Source: an uncultured Afifella sp. (GTDB lineage Bacteria; Pseudomonadota; Alphaproteobacteria; Rhizobiales; Afifellaceae). From it: 64,000 nt of DNA. A program made the translations under genes and the position numbers. Positions within the stretch are counted from its first letter, which is position 1. The number at the start of each line of letters is the position of its first letter. The stretch lies in contig CAMYKZ010000002.1 in assembly GCA_947259045.1 (NCBI GenBank), positions 177,239 to 241,238 of the forward strand, written 5' to 3'. Below the pieces are notes generated by a model. That model was not told the origin of the DNA. It was given only the letters and a program-made list of their open reading frames with translations, and made no database searches. Below are positions 44,356 through 55,107 of this stretch, piece by piece.

Positions 44356-44925
44356 CTACCCCGCATTCTGCCAGTCGAGCACCGCCTGCACCGGCCAGAC
44401 CAGCATCAGCACGTTGAGAGTGAGATTATCGCGGATCATGATGCCCGTGAAAGCTTCCATCGCCAGCGCGAGGGCGATGACCGACCAGACCGGCAGGCGC
44501 GACGCCAGGAACAGGCCGAACACCATGGCCAGGATATCGGAGACGGAATTCAGAACGCTGTCACCGTAATAATCCAGCGCAATAGTCGTTTCGCGGTAGC
44601 GGTTGATGACAAATTCGGTGTTTTCGAAAATCTCCCAGCCGGCCTCGATTGTGATCGCCACGAGAAGCTTCAACCCGATCGGAAAGACCCGACCGGTTGC
44701 ATGTCCCACCATGTGCAGAAGCCCGTAAAACAGAAATCCGTGGATGATGTGCGAAAATGTGTACCAGTCGGAAAGGTGTTGCGAGTTTTCGGAACTGAAC
44801 ACCACACCGTGCCAGAGCCTGATCGTGCCGCAGGTGCAGATCGGCGTCTGGCCCATGAGGTAAAGTATCAGCGCAGTCAATGCGATGAGCGCGGCGGCGA
44901 ATGTGACGGTTTGGCCTTTCGACAT
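44356..44925 (-). CDS. UPF0314/DUF2585 family membrane protein
   Basis: A 189-residue inner membrane protein with about five hydrophobic segments. The family-typical stretches [28 protein letters not shown] and the [17 protein letters not shown] motif are present. The family is common in alphaproteobacteria and its function is unknown. Start 44925 is preferred over the longer frame to 45054, because coding character and family length both fit. It stands between the Na/Pi transporter and the acyltransferase-like gene. Confidence 0.85.
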   Translation of the reverse strand: MSKGQTVTFAAALIALTALILYLMGQTPICTCGTIRLWHGVVFSSENSQHLSDWYTFSHIIHGFLFYGLLHMVGHATGRVFPIGLKLLVAITIEAGWEIFENTEFVINRYRETTIALDYYGDSVLNSVSDILAMVFGLFLASRLPVWSVIALALAMEAFTGIMIRDNLTLNVLMLVWPVQAVLDWQNAG

Positions 44926-45100
44926 GACACGATCATGCGCTGATTCCCGCCTCGATAGCGAGGCCGGCTCTACTGAAAGAAAATTCAACCGGTGATAAAA
45001 CGCCGTGGATGGGCAACGCCGGCCTTGACAGAGATACTCTGCCTGGATCATCAAAAGTTAACGGCTCAAATAATAATGAGACAGAAGCGGGGCGGGGGCG

Positions 45101-46096
45101 ATGGGGTTCAGTTTTACTCGGTTCAAGGACCGGATATCAGGCATTGTCGACAGCGGCTCGCGACGGCTTGCTACGGCGTCCAGGCCGGTACGGGCAATCG
45201 GATATTGTCTGCTTCGCGGCCTGATATGGGCGGTCTATCTGTGCCCCGGAAGCCATATGCGCAAAACCGCGACAGCCTATTCCGACGCTCTGGACTGCCG
45301 CCCTCCCCGCAAGATTTATGCCGGATTTGTCTCCGGCATTGCGCGGGTTGCCTATCGCATGGAAGTGCTGAGCCAGGGCCGCACGGCGATGATCGACACG
45401 CTTTTCCGGATGCCGGAAAAGCTGCGTTTTGAGGCGATATTGCGGGAAAACAGCGGTGCCCTGCTTGTCATGCCCCACTGCCATGGGTCGCTGCTGATGG
45501 TGCGCGGCCTGGCCGCTCGCTATCCGACATTGATGCTGATCCGTGAACCGAAGAACGATGCGCGTGCAGCCGCCCAGCGGCGGTATTTCAAACATATGGG
45601 CTGCGAGGTCCTGGATGTCCGGCGCACACATGAGGCACTGGTTGCCCGCGCGGTTCTGAAAGCCCTGCGCGAGGGCAAGATTGTCATCGGCACTGTCGAC
45701 CGGATCAAAAAGGCGCCGCCGGCAGATGAACCGGTCAGCAGGACAAGCGACAATGTCCGTGCGATGGCATTTGGCAAACCCGTCGGCATTGCAGGCTGGC
45801 CGGCCCGTTTTGCTGAAAGATGCAATGTTCCGATCCTGCCGGTGATGGCTGAACATTCAGAATCAGAGGTCGTTATGCATATTGGCGACCCGATCAAAGC
45901 CGACGGCATTGTCGCCACGACGCAGAGCTGGCTCAACACGCTGGAACAGTTCTTCCGGCGGTATCCGGGCGAATGGATCTTCGTCTATGACAAACATTGG
46001 TCACGTCTGTTGCAGAACCGCATGGCGGAGAACCGGGCCAGCGATGCGGCCCTGGCAATCCTGCCGGTTCAGTCGAGCAGAGGTTCGTCGAAATGA
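45101..46096 (+). CDS. Lysophospholipid acyltransferase-like protein (LPLAT fold)
   Basis: A 331-residue protein resembling the LpxL/HtrB branch of LPLAT acyltransferases. An N-terminal hydrophobic helix is followed by a segment with LLVMPHCHGSLLM, where the family active-site His lies. The acidic residue of the HX4D/E motif is not visible at the expected position, so catalysis may differ. FPILPVMAE-like and GEWIFVYDKHW segments match the family C-terminus. It is probably membrane-associated and may acylate lipid A or another lipid. Its 3' end overlaps the convergent PilZ gene by 28 bases. Confidence 0.72.
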   Translation: MGFSFTRFKDRISGIVDSGSRRLATASRPVRAIGYCLLRGLIWAVYLCPGSHMRKTATAYSDALDCRPPRKIYAGFVSGIARVAYRMEVLSQGRTAMIDTLFRMPEKLRFEAILRENSGALLVMPHCHGSLLMVRGLAARYPTLMLIREPKNDARAAAQRRYFKHMGCEVLDVRRTHEALVARAVLKALREGKIVIGTVDRIKKAPPADEPVSRTSDNVRAMAFGKPVGIAGWPARFAERCNVPILPVMAEHSESEVVMHIGDPIKADGIVATTQSWLNTLEQFFRRYPGEWIFVYDKHWSRLLQNRMAENRASDAALAILPVQSSRGSSK

Positions 46097-46353
46097 ACGC
46101 CGATATTCGTCTCGTCGCGCCAGCGGACGAGCGCCGGGCGTTTTTCCCCGATCGAAGACGATGACAGATAGACCCGCTCCGGAAAGCTCTCCGCATCGAC
46201 AATCCGGATATGAGTTCCGGTTTCGGAGATGTTCTTGATCACGCCGGTCACGGGTGTGCTGTTTTTGCCGGCATAGACCTGCACAGGCTCCAGGCCATGG
46301 ACCCGCGACGCATCGCGTTCATTGTCATTGTTGTCATTGTCAGCGCTCGTCAT
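46069..46353 (-). CDS. PilZ-like domain protein
   Basis: A 94-residue protein with an acidic, Asn-rich leader (about 1-20) and a PilZ-like beta-barrel. The pattern VTGVIKNISETGTHIRI, then RVYLSSSS and a final NIGVHFDE matches PilZ, but the N-terminal RxxxR c-di-GMP motif is not clear. It may bind c-di-GMP or be a degenerate member. A c-di-GMP enzyme is encoded at 25066-27750. No ribosome binding site was confirmed. Confidence 0.7.
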   Translation of the reverse strand: MTSADNDNNDNERDASRVHGLEPVQVYAGKNSTPVTGVIKNISETGTHIRIVDAESFPERVYLSSSSIGEKRPALVRWRDETNIGVHFDEPLLD

Positions 46354-46522
46354 TATGGCCCCTCATCGCCGCTGCCGGCGAAAGGTAGGCGAACCGGGTT
46401 AATTGGGCGTTAGAGCCTGATGCGGGCATTCAGACACCGGTACGCTATTGTTTCTGCCGGTCTGCCGGCGCAGTTCCGAACTTCATTGCGAGACTGTTGA
46501 TAATCGCCGGATGCTGTAGACA

Positions 46523-46993
46523 ATGAAGATTATGAAATTGCGCGCTGCCAAACCTGATGAACTGGCTGAACTGAACGCCTTGATACTGCGCTCCAAGGCC
46601 GTTTGGGGATACGACGATGATTTTATGGCGGCCTGTCGGGACGAACTGGCGATTGCCGCAGACGAACTTGATGAAACTTCGCTCCGGATCGCAGAAGATG
46701 CGGCAGGCCTGGTCGGCGTCGTGCAGATCGGAATTTCCAACCGCGTCGGTACGCTGCACAAACTTTTCGTCGATCCCCGTGCGCAGGCGAAAGGCGTCGG
46801 CCAAATGCTGTTTCAGTGGGCCCTGGAGAACTGCAAGGCCGGCGGCGCGGATGTCATGACGATCGATTCAGACCCCGGTGCTGCGCCGTTCCACAGGCGG
46901 ATGGGCGCCCGCGACGATGGCGAAGTACCATCGGGCTCAATACCCGGCCGCATGTTGCCGAGACTGATCTATGATCTGACACTGGCGATCTGA
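46523..46993 (+). CDS. GNAT family N-acetyltransferase
   Basis: A 156-residue acetyltransferase. The acetyl-CoA binding motif RAQAKGVGQML lies at about residues 90-100, with strands GVVQIGI and GTLHKLFVDP before it and FHRRMGARDDG after. The substrate is unknown. The last codons and stop lie inside a tandem 14-nt repeat (46973-47000), so the C-terminus may vary between strains. No operon partner is evident. Confidence 0.88.
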   Translation: MKIMKLRAAKPDELAELNALILRSKAVWGYDDDFMAACRDELAIAADELDETSLRIAEDAAGLVGVVQIGISNRVGTLHKLFVDPRAQAKGVGQMLFQWALENCKAGGADVMTIDSDPGAAPFHRRMGARDDGEVPSGSIPGRMLPRLIYDLTLAI

Positions 46994-47000
46994 CACTGGA
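46973..47000 (+). repeat. Short tandem direct repeat at the 3' end of the GNAT gene
   Basis: GATCTGACACTGG occurs twice with a 14-nt period, spanning the last codons and the stop of the acetyltransferase. Slippage there would change the reading frame end. Confidence 0.5.
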
Positions 47001-47058
47001 CCGGTCTTCCGACAGGCCTTGACGTTGCGCGCCGGCGGCGCACATGCTGCCGTTCTGA

Positions 47059-48321
<1,263 letters not shown>

Positions 48322-48443
48322 AGAGTGTTTCCGGAAGATAACAAATAGTTAATTTCGATACTCAATATGGCCGGATCGCCTTAAACCGCCGATAATGCGA
48401 CCGCGATATACAACCTGACAGAGATTTCAATGCGGAGATTGAG

Positions 48444-49061
48444 GTGTATATCCAGGAACGCCAGGACGGAACCAGGACCGTCTTCGAATACACGCCACTG
48501 CTTATTCCGGCACTTCTGGCGGCAACGTCGGCCTATCTGATGTGGGTTACCGTCAGTGCGGCATTCGGACTTGCTGAAACAGACCAGCCGGCCTGGATTG
48601 CGGCGCTTGGAGCAATTGTCCTGCTTGCCATAGCAGCCTGGTTCTGCCGCCGCGAACAGATGATATTCAACACCGACACGCAGACTGTCCGCTGGACGAA
48701 ATGGTCGTTGCGCGAACAGACCGGCGGCGATATCCCGTTTGATGACATCAGGCATCTGACCATCGAGGCGATAGGCAGCGACGGCGTGATGTCCTATCGG
48801 CTGGTGGTCGAAACGGAGGGCGCGCGGATCCCCATGACCAGCCATTTTGCCGGCAATCCCGACCATTGGGAACCTGTTGCGGAACGTCTGCGGCGTCTGA
48901 TCGGCCTCAAAGTGGACGACGAAACCAACGCCTGTGCACGATCGCTTGCCGCGGCCGGGAAAAAAGACGAAGCGATCCGGGTTCTGACGGATACCAAGGC
49001 GATGAGCATTGCCGGCGCCACCGGCCTGGTCGAACAACTTGGCGAACCGGGCGCGGCATAA
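48444..49061 (+). CDS. Membrane protein of unknown function
   Basis: A 205-residue protein with two hydrophobic helices (about 19-38 and 50-66) separated by a short loop, then a cytoplasmic beta-rich domain of about 100 residues and a helical tail. I do not recognise a family, though the TM-TM-beta layout recalls PH-like membrane proteins. The GTG start has a GGAG site 7 bases upstream. Confidence 0.65.
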   Translation: MYIQERQDGTRTVFEYTPLLIPALLAATSAYLMWVTVSAAFGLAETDQPAWIAALGAIVLLAIAAWFCRREQMIFNTDTQTVRWTKWSLREQTGGDIPFDDIRHLTIEAIGSDGVMSYRLVVETEGARIPMTSHFAGNPDHWEPVAERLRRLIGLKVDDETNACARSLAAAGKKDEAIRVLTDTKAMSIAGATGLVEQLGEPGAA

Positions 49062-49157
49062 CCCGGCGCAAATTCGGCCATCGATTTCTTCCGGGCTGGA
49101 AATCCATTCAGACCTCCCCAGATAGTGGGTCCGGGCAACACTTGCAGGACCCATGTC

Positions 49158-49769
49158 ATGAGCTGGCACGAACAGTCGAAACTGGTTGCCGACGGCCGCG
49201 CCGTGCGGGTTGCCCTGTCAGACAATGGCGGCACGCTGTCCTGGCAGAAGGTGATCGGGCTGTGGCAGGGTGACGAAGAATTCCGATCCTACTTTGCCGA
49301 ACTTCTCCGCGATGCGCCATTTGACGTCTACCGCTTTGAAACACCGCCGGTAACCGCAAACAATTCCGGCCAGCCGTTTGAGTTCGTGCTTGTCGACAGT
49401 CCCTCGCTTGAGCGCCCGGCCAGCCGGCGGGCGTTTCGCAACCAGTTTGCTGCAGCCGATGTAGACGATCTCGTGCTGACTTTCGCCAATCTGAGCGGCG
49501 ACGCCATGATGGTGGTGCCATGCCCACCCAATAAAACCAAGGGTGGCGACGACGAGGCCTATGGCCATATCGCCGCTTTTACAAAATCAGCACCGGAAGA
49601 CCAGCAGGACGCGCTCTGGCAGGCCGTCGGTGATGCGATGGCGGAACGCCTGTCCGACCGGCTGGTCTGGCTGTCAACGGCCGGCGGCGGCGTATCCTGG
49701 CTGCATGTGCGGCTCGACGACCGGCCGAAATATTACGCCTACCGGCGTTACCGGGACTGGCAAGCCTGA
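49158..49769 (+). CDS. DUF6940-like protein
   Basis: A 203-residue soluble protein. The C-terminal part (HIAAFTKSAPEDQQDALWQ, then WLSTAGGGVSWLHVRLDD and RPKYYAY) looks like the conserved DUF6940 family, often annotated as hypothetical. The start at 49158 follows GCAGGA, though the spacing is long. No catalytic motif is visible. It is convergent with a four-helix membrane protein gene. Confidence 0.7.
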   Translation: MSWHEQSKLVADGRAVRVALSDNGGTLSWQKVIGLWQGDEEFRSYFAELLRDAPFDVYRFETPPVTANNSGQPFEFVLVDSPSLERPASRRAFRNQFAAADVDDLVLTFANLSGDAMMVVPCPPNKTKGGDDEAYGHIAAFTKSAPEDQQDALWQAVGDAMAERLSDRLVWLSTAGGGVSWLHVRLDDRPKYYAYRRYRDWQA

Positions 49770-49802
49770 TGCCCGGTGGCGAGAATCGGCTTGAAGAAAC
49801 CG

Positions 49803-50279
49803 TCAGACATAGGCGATCATTCGCCCGCAGATGATGATGCCAAGCCAAAGCGTCAGCGAAACTGCGGCTGCGATCCGCACACGCTTTGCCGGACCATCAT
49901 CAGACCAGCTGCCGACGCGGCGCAGCAGCAGCGCATTGGCCAAAGCCGCCGCGATCAGGCTCATTTTCAGGCCGAACAGCGTCATTGCGGCATATTTCAG
50001 CGGCTGAACGGAGAACAGCAGCAGGCCGGCTGACGCGGCCAGAATGAACCCGCCAACGGCGACCGGGAGCGTAACCTGCGTTATCGCCGACACCGGAACC
50101 TGCCGCCACAGACCGAGAAGACGAAGGTCCAGCGGCACGATGGCGCCGAACAGCAGCGCAATGCCGACAATGTGCCCGGCATTGACCATGGGATAGACCC
50201 AGCGCGAGCTGCGCAACGCGCTGGCCATGTCTGACGCCTGCAGCGCCTGGAGCAGACCTGCGGCGAAATCGATTATCAT
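49803..50279 (-). CDS. Four-helix membrane protein, DUF6644/DUF2214-like
   Basis: A 158-residue membrane protein with four hydrophobic helices. The N-terminal SRWVYPMVNAGHIVGIALLFG with its His, and a second His-free set of helices, resembles DUF6644/DUF2214 proteins, which may bind haem. The gene lies 40 bases downstream of the DUF6152 gene on the same strand and is probably co-transcribed. The function is unknown. Confidence 0.75.
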   Translation of the reverse strand: MIIDFAAGLLQALQASDMASALRSSRWVYPMVNAGHIVGIALLFGAIVPLDLRLLGLWRQVPVSAITQVTLPVAVGGFILAASAGLLLFSVQPLKYAAMTLFGLKMSLIAAALANALLLRRVGSWSDDGPAKRVRIAAAVSLTLWLGIIICGRMIAYV

Positions 50280-50319
50280 AGCGTCACGGCTGGCAACTGG
50301 GCTGGCAACTGAACCGCGG

Positions 50320-50778
50320 CTAGTCGCGGTCAGGGTAGAGATCGTAAAGCTTGCCGGAAATGATGATCCGCTCGGCTTTCATCAACCGTTCCTCCGCATT
50401 TTCTGCGCGCTGTCCGGAGGCAGTGATCTCCTTGCCCGGCGCAAGCATGTCGTCTGTCAGGCCGGCCCGTTCATTGCGCCAGGGCTGGCCGACTTCCACC
50501 GTCCAGATTTCGCCGTCGGCATCCAGCGTCAGCACGCCGTGCGGATTGCCGAGTTCGGCTTTGGTAATCAGGCCCGTGAGTTCGAAATTGCCGTCTGCGG
50601 TCCACCGCCAGCCATGATGGGCGAAGGCCGTTGTGGCGCTGATGACGATCGCGATCGTCAATGCGAACAAAGCCAGGATGGAGAAAAGCCCGACTCCACT
50701 GTGCCGATCCGCCGGTCTATTGGCGCATGCGGCGCGCGATGAAGTTCGAGCAGAGCTGTTGTCGTTTTGATCATGCAT
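50320..50778 (-). CDS. Exported DUF6152-like protein
   Basis: A 152-residue exported protein with a hydrophobic segment at about 31-52 followed by AFAHHGW. The mature part has LGNPHGVLTLDADGEIW, ERAGL and a YDLYPDR ending, which match DUF6152. The family is often beside DUF6644-type membrane proteins, as here. The HHGW start of the mature protein may bind a metal. The leader before the hydrophobic segment is long, so a later start is possible. Confidence 0.75.
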   Translation of the reverse strand: MHDQNDNSSARTSSRAACANRPADRHSGVGLFSILALFALTIAIVISATTAFAHHGWRWTADGNFELTGLITKAELGNPHGVLTLDADGEIWTVEVGQPWRNERAGLTDDMLAPGKEITASGQRAENAEERLMKAERIIISGKLYDLYPDRD

Positions 50779-50855
50779 GAAACCGATCCTCGTTATCCGT
50801 CGCCCTCCAACATCAGATAGTGCGCTTTTCGGATTTTTAAACAACATGAAATTTT

Positions 50856-51596
50856 CTAAAGGAACACCCGCCGGATCAGGTTTACGCCGAGCACCAGGAA
50901 CAGCAACAGCACCGCGTTGCGGAAACGCTCGCCGGACAGGCGGGCGCGGATCCGCTCGCCGATGGTAAACCCGGCAATCGCCGGTACGCACATGCCGAGC
51001 GAGACCAGCGCCAATGGCCCGGTCATAAGGCCGGCTTGCCAGTAGCCGACGGCAAGCGGCAGGCTGCTGAAGAAGATCAGGAACCCGGAAGCGGCGACAA
51101 AATCGTCCTTGTCGACCCGCCGGGCGAGCATATAGATCGCCATCGGCGGCGACCAGATCGACGTCAGCCCGCCGATCAGGCCGCAGGCCAGTGCGGCGGC
51201 GATCTGCCCGGCCTTGTCGTATCGGTCCGGCAGATGCGGCACGTCGATCAGCAGGCTGGTCAGCGAAAACAGGATGATGACGCCGCCGATCGCCGCCGCC
51301 AGCGTATTGGCGGAAACCTGACCGGCAAGCCGGGTCGAAAGCCACATGGTGACCATCATCACCAGCGCAAACAGCCAGTAGCGGCGGGCATTGCCGGGAA
51401 TATCGCCGCCACGGACCATCTGCCAGAAATTCGTTATCATCAGCGGAAACACGACGAGCGAAATCGCCAGACGCGGGTCGAACAGACTGGCCAGCAGTCC
51501 CACTGCCGCCATCGGAAGCCCGAGGCCGACCGTGCCCTTGATGATGCCCGCCAGCACAAAGATGGCAACAGCCAGAATGAGTGTCGTCTGGTCCAA
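50856..51596 (-). CDS. Sulfite exporter TauE/SafE (TSUP) family membrane protein
   Basis: A 246-residue TSUP permease with about eight helices. The first-helix motif GIIKGTVGLGLPM and the second repeat LIGGLTSIWSPPM are the TSUP signatures. The start appears to be TTG at 51596, since no ATG in frame lies before the first helix; the ribosome binding site is weak. The substrate is unknown. It is separated by about 80 bases from the DUF6152 gene. Confidence 0.85.
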   Translation of the reverse strand: MDQTTLILAVAIFVLAGIIKGTVGLGLPMAAVGLLASLFDPRLAISLVVFPLMITNFWQMVRGGDIPGNARRYWLFALVMMVTMWLSTRLAGQVSANTLAAAIGGVIILFSLTSLLIDVPHLPDRYDKAGQIAAALACGLIGGLTSIWSPPMAIYMLARRVDKDDFVAASGFLIFFSSLPLAVGYWQAGLMTGPLALVSLGMCVPAIAGFTIGERIRARLSGERFRNAVLLLFLVLGVNLIRRVFL

Positions 51597-51736
51597 TGGA
51601 GGCCCCGGTTGGCGTGCCGCCCCGCACTCTCAATGCTCTGCTCTTAGGGGATGAGCGTTACGGTGAAAACCTTTGGTTCAGCGAAATATTCCGATCATTG
51701 CCGATGCAGGCAGATTACAAACCGGACGCCGGGATT

Positions 51737-52534
51737 CTATGCCGCCTTTGCGCCGATCATCGCTTGTCTGAGGGCTGCAACTTCCGGCCCTTTTTCGCCA
51801 ATGCTGCGGCTGGCGCTGACCAGCACACGGTCCAGCCCGTTGATTCCGGCAAGATCGTCCCTCGAAGCGCCTTGCGATCCGATACCCGGCGCAAGAAACA
51901 GTGCATCCGGCAAATGCGTCAGCGCTTGAGCAAGTTCGGCCGGCACGGTTGCACCGACGACTGCACCGACTGTCCGGCTATCGTACCTGTCGGACCATTG
52001 CAGAATATCGTCGAGCAAATGATGCCAGACTGGTGGATTGCCCAGCGACTGGAGACTCGACCCTTCCGGGTTCGACGATCGAACGACGACAAAGACGTAG
52101 CCGCCACTGTCCGCTGCCCTTTGCAGCAGGGGCTCCAGCGAACCCAGGCCCAGATAGGCGTTGGCGGTGACGGCATCGGCCCGCATCGGCGCTGAGGAGC
52201 CGAACCAGCCCTGTGCATAGGCGTCCATTGTCGATCCGATATCGCCGCGCTTGGCATCGGCGATGACCAGAAAGCCGCGTTCGCGGGCATCGCGAATGAT
52301 GTCGGTCAGCGCTGCATAACCCTCTGCGCCGAAGCGCTCGAAATACGCAACCTGCGGCTTGACCACAGCCGCGACGCCCGCTGCCGCGTCGAGGATCGCC
52401 GTGCCGAATGCCCGCAATCCGGTTGCACTGTTCTCCAGGCCCCATTTGGCCAACGCATCCGGCGTCGGGTCGATGCCGACGCACAGATTACATCGGGCGT
52501 TCCTTGTGGAATGATACCGATCGAAAAACGACAT
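51737..52534 (-). CDS. pyrF: Orotidine 5'-phosphate decarboxylase
   Basis: A 265-residue OMP decarboxylase of the longer PyrF subfamily. The catalytic DAKRGDIGSTMDAYA motif (Lys, Asp) is present, along with CVGIDPTPD near the N-terminus and the FLAPGIGSQGA phosphate-binding stretch. It makes UMP, the last step of pyrimidine synthesis. The ATG at 52534 has a GGAG site; the longer frame to 52597 is not needed. The next gene upstream is an M19 dipeptidase on the same strand. Confidence 0.93.
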   Translation of the reverse strand: MSFFDRYHSTRNARCNLCVGIDPTPDALAKWGLENSATGLRAFGTAILDAAAGVAAVVKPQVAYFERFGAEGYAALTDIIRDARERGFLVIADAKRGDIGSTMDAYAQGWFGSSAPMRADAVTANAYLGLGSLEPLLQRAADSGGYVFVVVRSSNPEGSSLQSLGNPPVWHHLLDDILQWSDRYDSRTVGAVVGATVPAELAQALTHLPDALFLAPGIGSQGASRDDLAGINGLDRVLVSASRSIGEKGPEVAALRQAMIGAKAA

Positions 52535-52607
52535 GATGGCGGCTCCATTGTTGAAGGCAAACTGATGATTTATCGCTGATTCACCGGGCGCGTTCAACGC
52601 CGCCGAA

Positions 52608-53660
52608 TTACTCGCCCCATGTCAGCCGCAGCACCCGCAGCCAGTTGCCGTGCGCCAGTTTCAGCATCAGCGCATCGTCGATCCCGTGTTCGCGCAGCGC
52701 CTCGCGCAGCGCCGGCAGGCCGGCGACCGTGCCGATCGGACGCGGGATCATTGCGCCGTCGAAGTCGGAGCCGAAACCGACCCGGTCCTCGCCCAGATGT
52801 TCAATCAGGTAATCGAGATGGCGCATCATGTTGTCGAGCGTGGTTTCCGCCTTCATCTGGCCGTCCGGGCGCAAAAAGGCGGTGGCGAAATTGACCCCGA
52901 CCATGCCGTCGCTTTCCCTGATCGCGGCAAGCTGCCGGTCGGTCAGGTTGCGGGCATGGGGCGAGAGCGCATGGGCATTGGAATGGGTCGCAACCAGCGG
53001 CTGGGTGCTGAGGCGGGCAATGTCCCAGAAGCCGGCCTCGTTGAGATGCGAAAGGTCGATCACGATGCGCTTGTCGTTGCAGACATCGACGAGCGACTTG
53101 CCGGCATCGGTCAAGCCCGGACCGGTATCGCCGCTGCTTGGATAGCGGAAAGGCACGCCATGGCCGTAAGCTGTCGGCCGGCTCCAGACCGGCCCGAGCG
53201 AGCGCAGCCCCGCTTCGTAGAGGACTTCCAGTGTGCGAAAATCCGTATCGATCGCCTCCGCGCCTTCCATATGCATGATGGCGGCAAGCGTTCCGGTTTC
53301 GATACAGGCCGCAATCTCGGCTGCAGTGCGGCAGATTTTCAGCGCACCCTCGTTCTGCAATCTCAGAAGAATCCCCGCTTGCGCCAGTGCGACCGGCAGG
53401 GCCGCCTCGAAAGCCAGTTCCGGCGGCAGCGGCAGATCATATTCCGGTTTTGCCATGTCGCTGTAATCGCGCGGGCCTTCGGAGGGAATAAAGATGGCGA
53501 AGAAGCCGCCTGCGAACCCGCCGGCCCGCGCCTTGGGCAGGTCGACATGGGCATCATAACCGTCAATGAAAAGAGTGTGCGGGTCGGCGATATTGCGCCG
53601 GTAAAGTTTCAGCAGTGCGTCGTTATGGCCATCGAAGATGGCTGGTTCGGTTGGCGTCAT
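52608..53660 (-). CDS. Membrane dipeptidase (M19) family protein
   Basis: A 350-residue zinc peptidase of the renal dipeptidase (M19) family. The N-terminal DGHND carries the first metal ligands; the family's IMHMEGAEAI glutamate, VATHSNAHAL and GFGSDFDG segments follow. It probably cleaves dipeptides or related amides. Two starts are possible: 53660 (GGAG 13 bases upstream) and 53690. It lies 74 bases upstream of pyrF, in the same direction. Confidence 0.9.
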   Translation of the reverse strand: MTPTEPAIFDGHNDALLKLYRRNIADPHTLFIDGYDAHVDLPKARAGGFAGGFFAIFIPSEGPRDYSDMAKPEYDLPLPPELAFEAALPVALAQAGILLRLQNEGALKICRTAAEIAACIETGTLAAIMHMEGAEAIDTDFRTLEVLYEAGLRSLGPVWSRPTAYGHGVPFRYPSSGDTGPGLTDAGKSLVDVCNDKRIVIDLSHLNEAGFWDIARLSTQPLVATHSNAHALSPHARNLTDRQLAAIRESDGMVGVNFATAFLRPDGQMKAETTLDNMMRHLDYLIEHLGEDRVGFGSDFDGAMIPRPIGTVAGLPALREALREHGIDDALMLKLAHGNWLRVLRLTWGE

Positions 53661-53817
53661 CTGGCGATTCTTTCTCCGGGGCGCGTTCATTCGGGTGTGA
53701 GTCGATAGCTATCGCGTGGCAGGTTGTTGTTGCAAGCCATGGCGCGTCATTTGGCAGGCGTTTGCGCACTCAGTGCAATTCGTCGATAGTATCATCAGGC
53801 GCAAATGGGCTTGTCCG

Positions 53818-54144
53818 ATGAACAAAAAACGAATCCTTGTGTTTGCCGCACTTCATTTTGCGGCTCTGGCCGCAACGTTCACACTTTCGTTTTCCAGCCA
53901 GATGGCGCGCTTCGAAGACGGCAGCCCGGCAACAGCATTCGATTCCGCTCTGTCGTCGATCGTCAACATCCTTGCCACGCCGATGGTCTGGTTCTGGAAT
54001 TCCTCCATCAGCGGCGCAATGGGCACGATGATGGAATGGCTCATGATCGGGCTGAACAGCCTGATCTGGGGATGTCTGATCGAAGTGATCTACCGCCAAT
54101 TCCGGCAAACCCGCCCCAGTGCCGCAGACCGTGCGGGAGAATAA
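53818..54144 (+). CDS. Small membrane protein of unknown function
   Basis: A 108-residue protein with a hydrophobic N-terminal helix (about 5-25, possibly an uncleaved signal) and another at about 70-92 (MEWLMIGLNSLIWGCLIEVI). No family is recognised. The start at 53818 is set by the hydrophobic segment; the longer frame upstream is unlikely. It is divergent from the dipeptidase gene. Confidence 0.6.
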   Translation: MNKKRILVFAALHFAALAATFTLSFSSQMARFEDGSPATAFDSALSSIVNILATPMVWFWNSSISGAMGTMMEWLMIGLNSLIWGCLIEVIYRQFRQTRPSAADRAGE

Positions 54145-54310
54145 GCGCCGCCTGCGCTCCTGCAGCCCCTATTCGATGCAAGGCGGATTACACGGTCCAA
54201 CAGCGTCATGTCATGTCCTCAAAAGGCAACGAATAATCGATACAATCGTGATAGGCTCTCGCCGATCGGTTGGATCATGATGTGGTCAACAGGCCGGAAT
54301 TTGGCAAACC

Positions 54311-54988
54311 ATGGATAAGATACTGACAAAAGACCTGCTGGCGAATGACAAAGCCGTCGATACGATTGTCGACGGGGCTGTGGACGGACCGGCGCCCGGG
54401 CGGGTTCTGATCATCGCCTGCGGTGCGCTGGCGCGCGAAATCCTGGCAACCATCGAAACCAGCGGGCTTGACCATATCGACCTTATCTGCCTGCCGGCGC
54501 TTCTTCACAACCGGCCGGAAAAAATCCCGCAAGCCGTGCGCGAGGCGATCCGCAAGGGCCGCGCCAAGGGTTATGGCACGATTGCCATCGGTTACGCCGA
54601 TTGCGGCACCGGCGGACGGTTGCAGAAGGTCTGCGACGAGGAAGGCGTGGAGATGATGGCCGGACCGCACTGTTATGCCTTCTTTTCCGGCACGGAGGCT
54701 TTTCTGGCACGCGCCGATGCCGAAGATTCGGAAATAGACGCGTTCTACCTGACCGATTTCCTGGCCCGCCAGTTCGAAACCCTGATCATCAAGGGGCTGG
54801 GCATTGACCGTCACCCGGAGCTGATGGAAATGTATTTCGGCAATTACAGCAGGCTCGTGTTTCTGGAACAGAAAGCCGACCCTGCGCTGGAGGCGAAGGC
54901 GCGGGCTGCGGCAGAAAGACTGGGTCTCGCCTATGAAAAACGCATCACCGGCTATGGTGATCTGGCGACATTTGTTGAAAAATTCTGA
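54311..54988 (+). CDS. DUF1638 family protein
   Basis: A 225-residue soluble protein of the DUF1638 family. Family landmarks are visible: RVLIIACGALAREI, DLICLPALLHNRPEKIP, AIGYADCGTGGRL and GPHCYAFFSG. The conserved Cys and His residues could bind a metal or cofactor, but no activity is established. It is the first gene of a same-strand run that encodes the methyl-THF pathway, 119 bases before the next gene, suggesting a role in that pathway. Confidence 0.85.
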   Translation: MDKILTKDLLANDKAVDTIVDGAVDGPAPGRVLIIACGALAREILATIETSGLDHIDLICLPALLHNRPEKIPQAVREAIRKGRAKGYGTIAIGYADCGTGGRLQKVCDEEGVEMMAGPHCYAFFSGTEAFLARADAEDSEIDAFYLTDFLARQFETLIIKGLGIDRHPELMEMYFGNYSRLVFLEQKADPALEAKARAAAERLGLAYEKRITGYGDLATFVEKF

Positions 54989-55107
54989 TACCGCGCCCGG
55001 TTGCGGCGCGAATGCGCGTCGCAATCCGGCTTTTGTCATGTCGCCTGCAAGCGATCTGAGCGCGCTTCGGCGCTGACATAACATTCCAACCACAGGCTGG
55101 AGAACAC

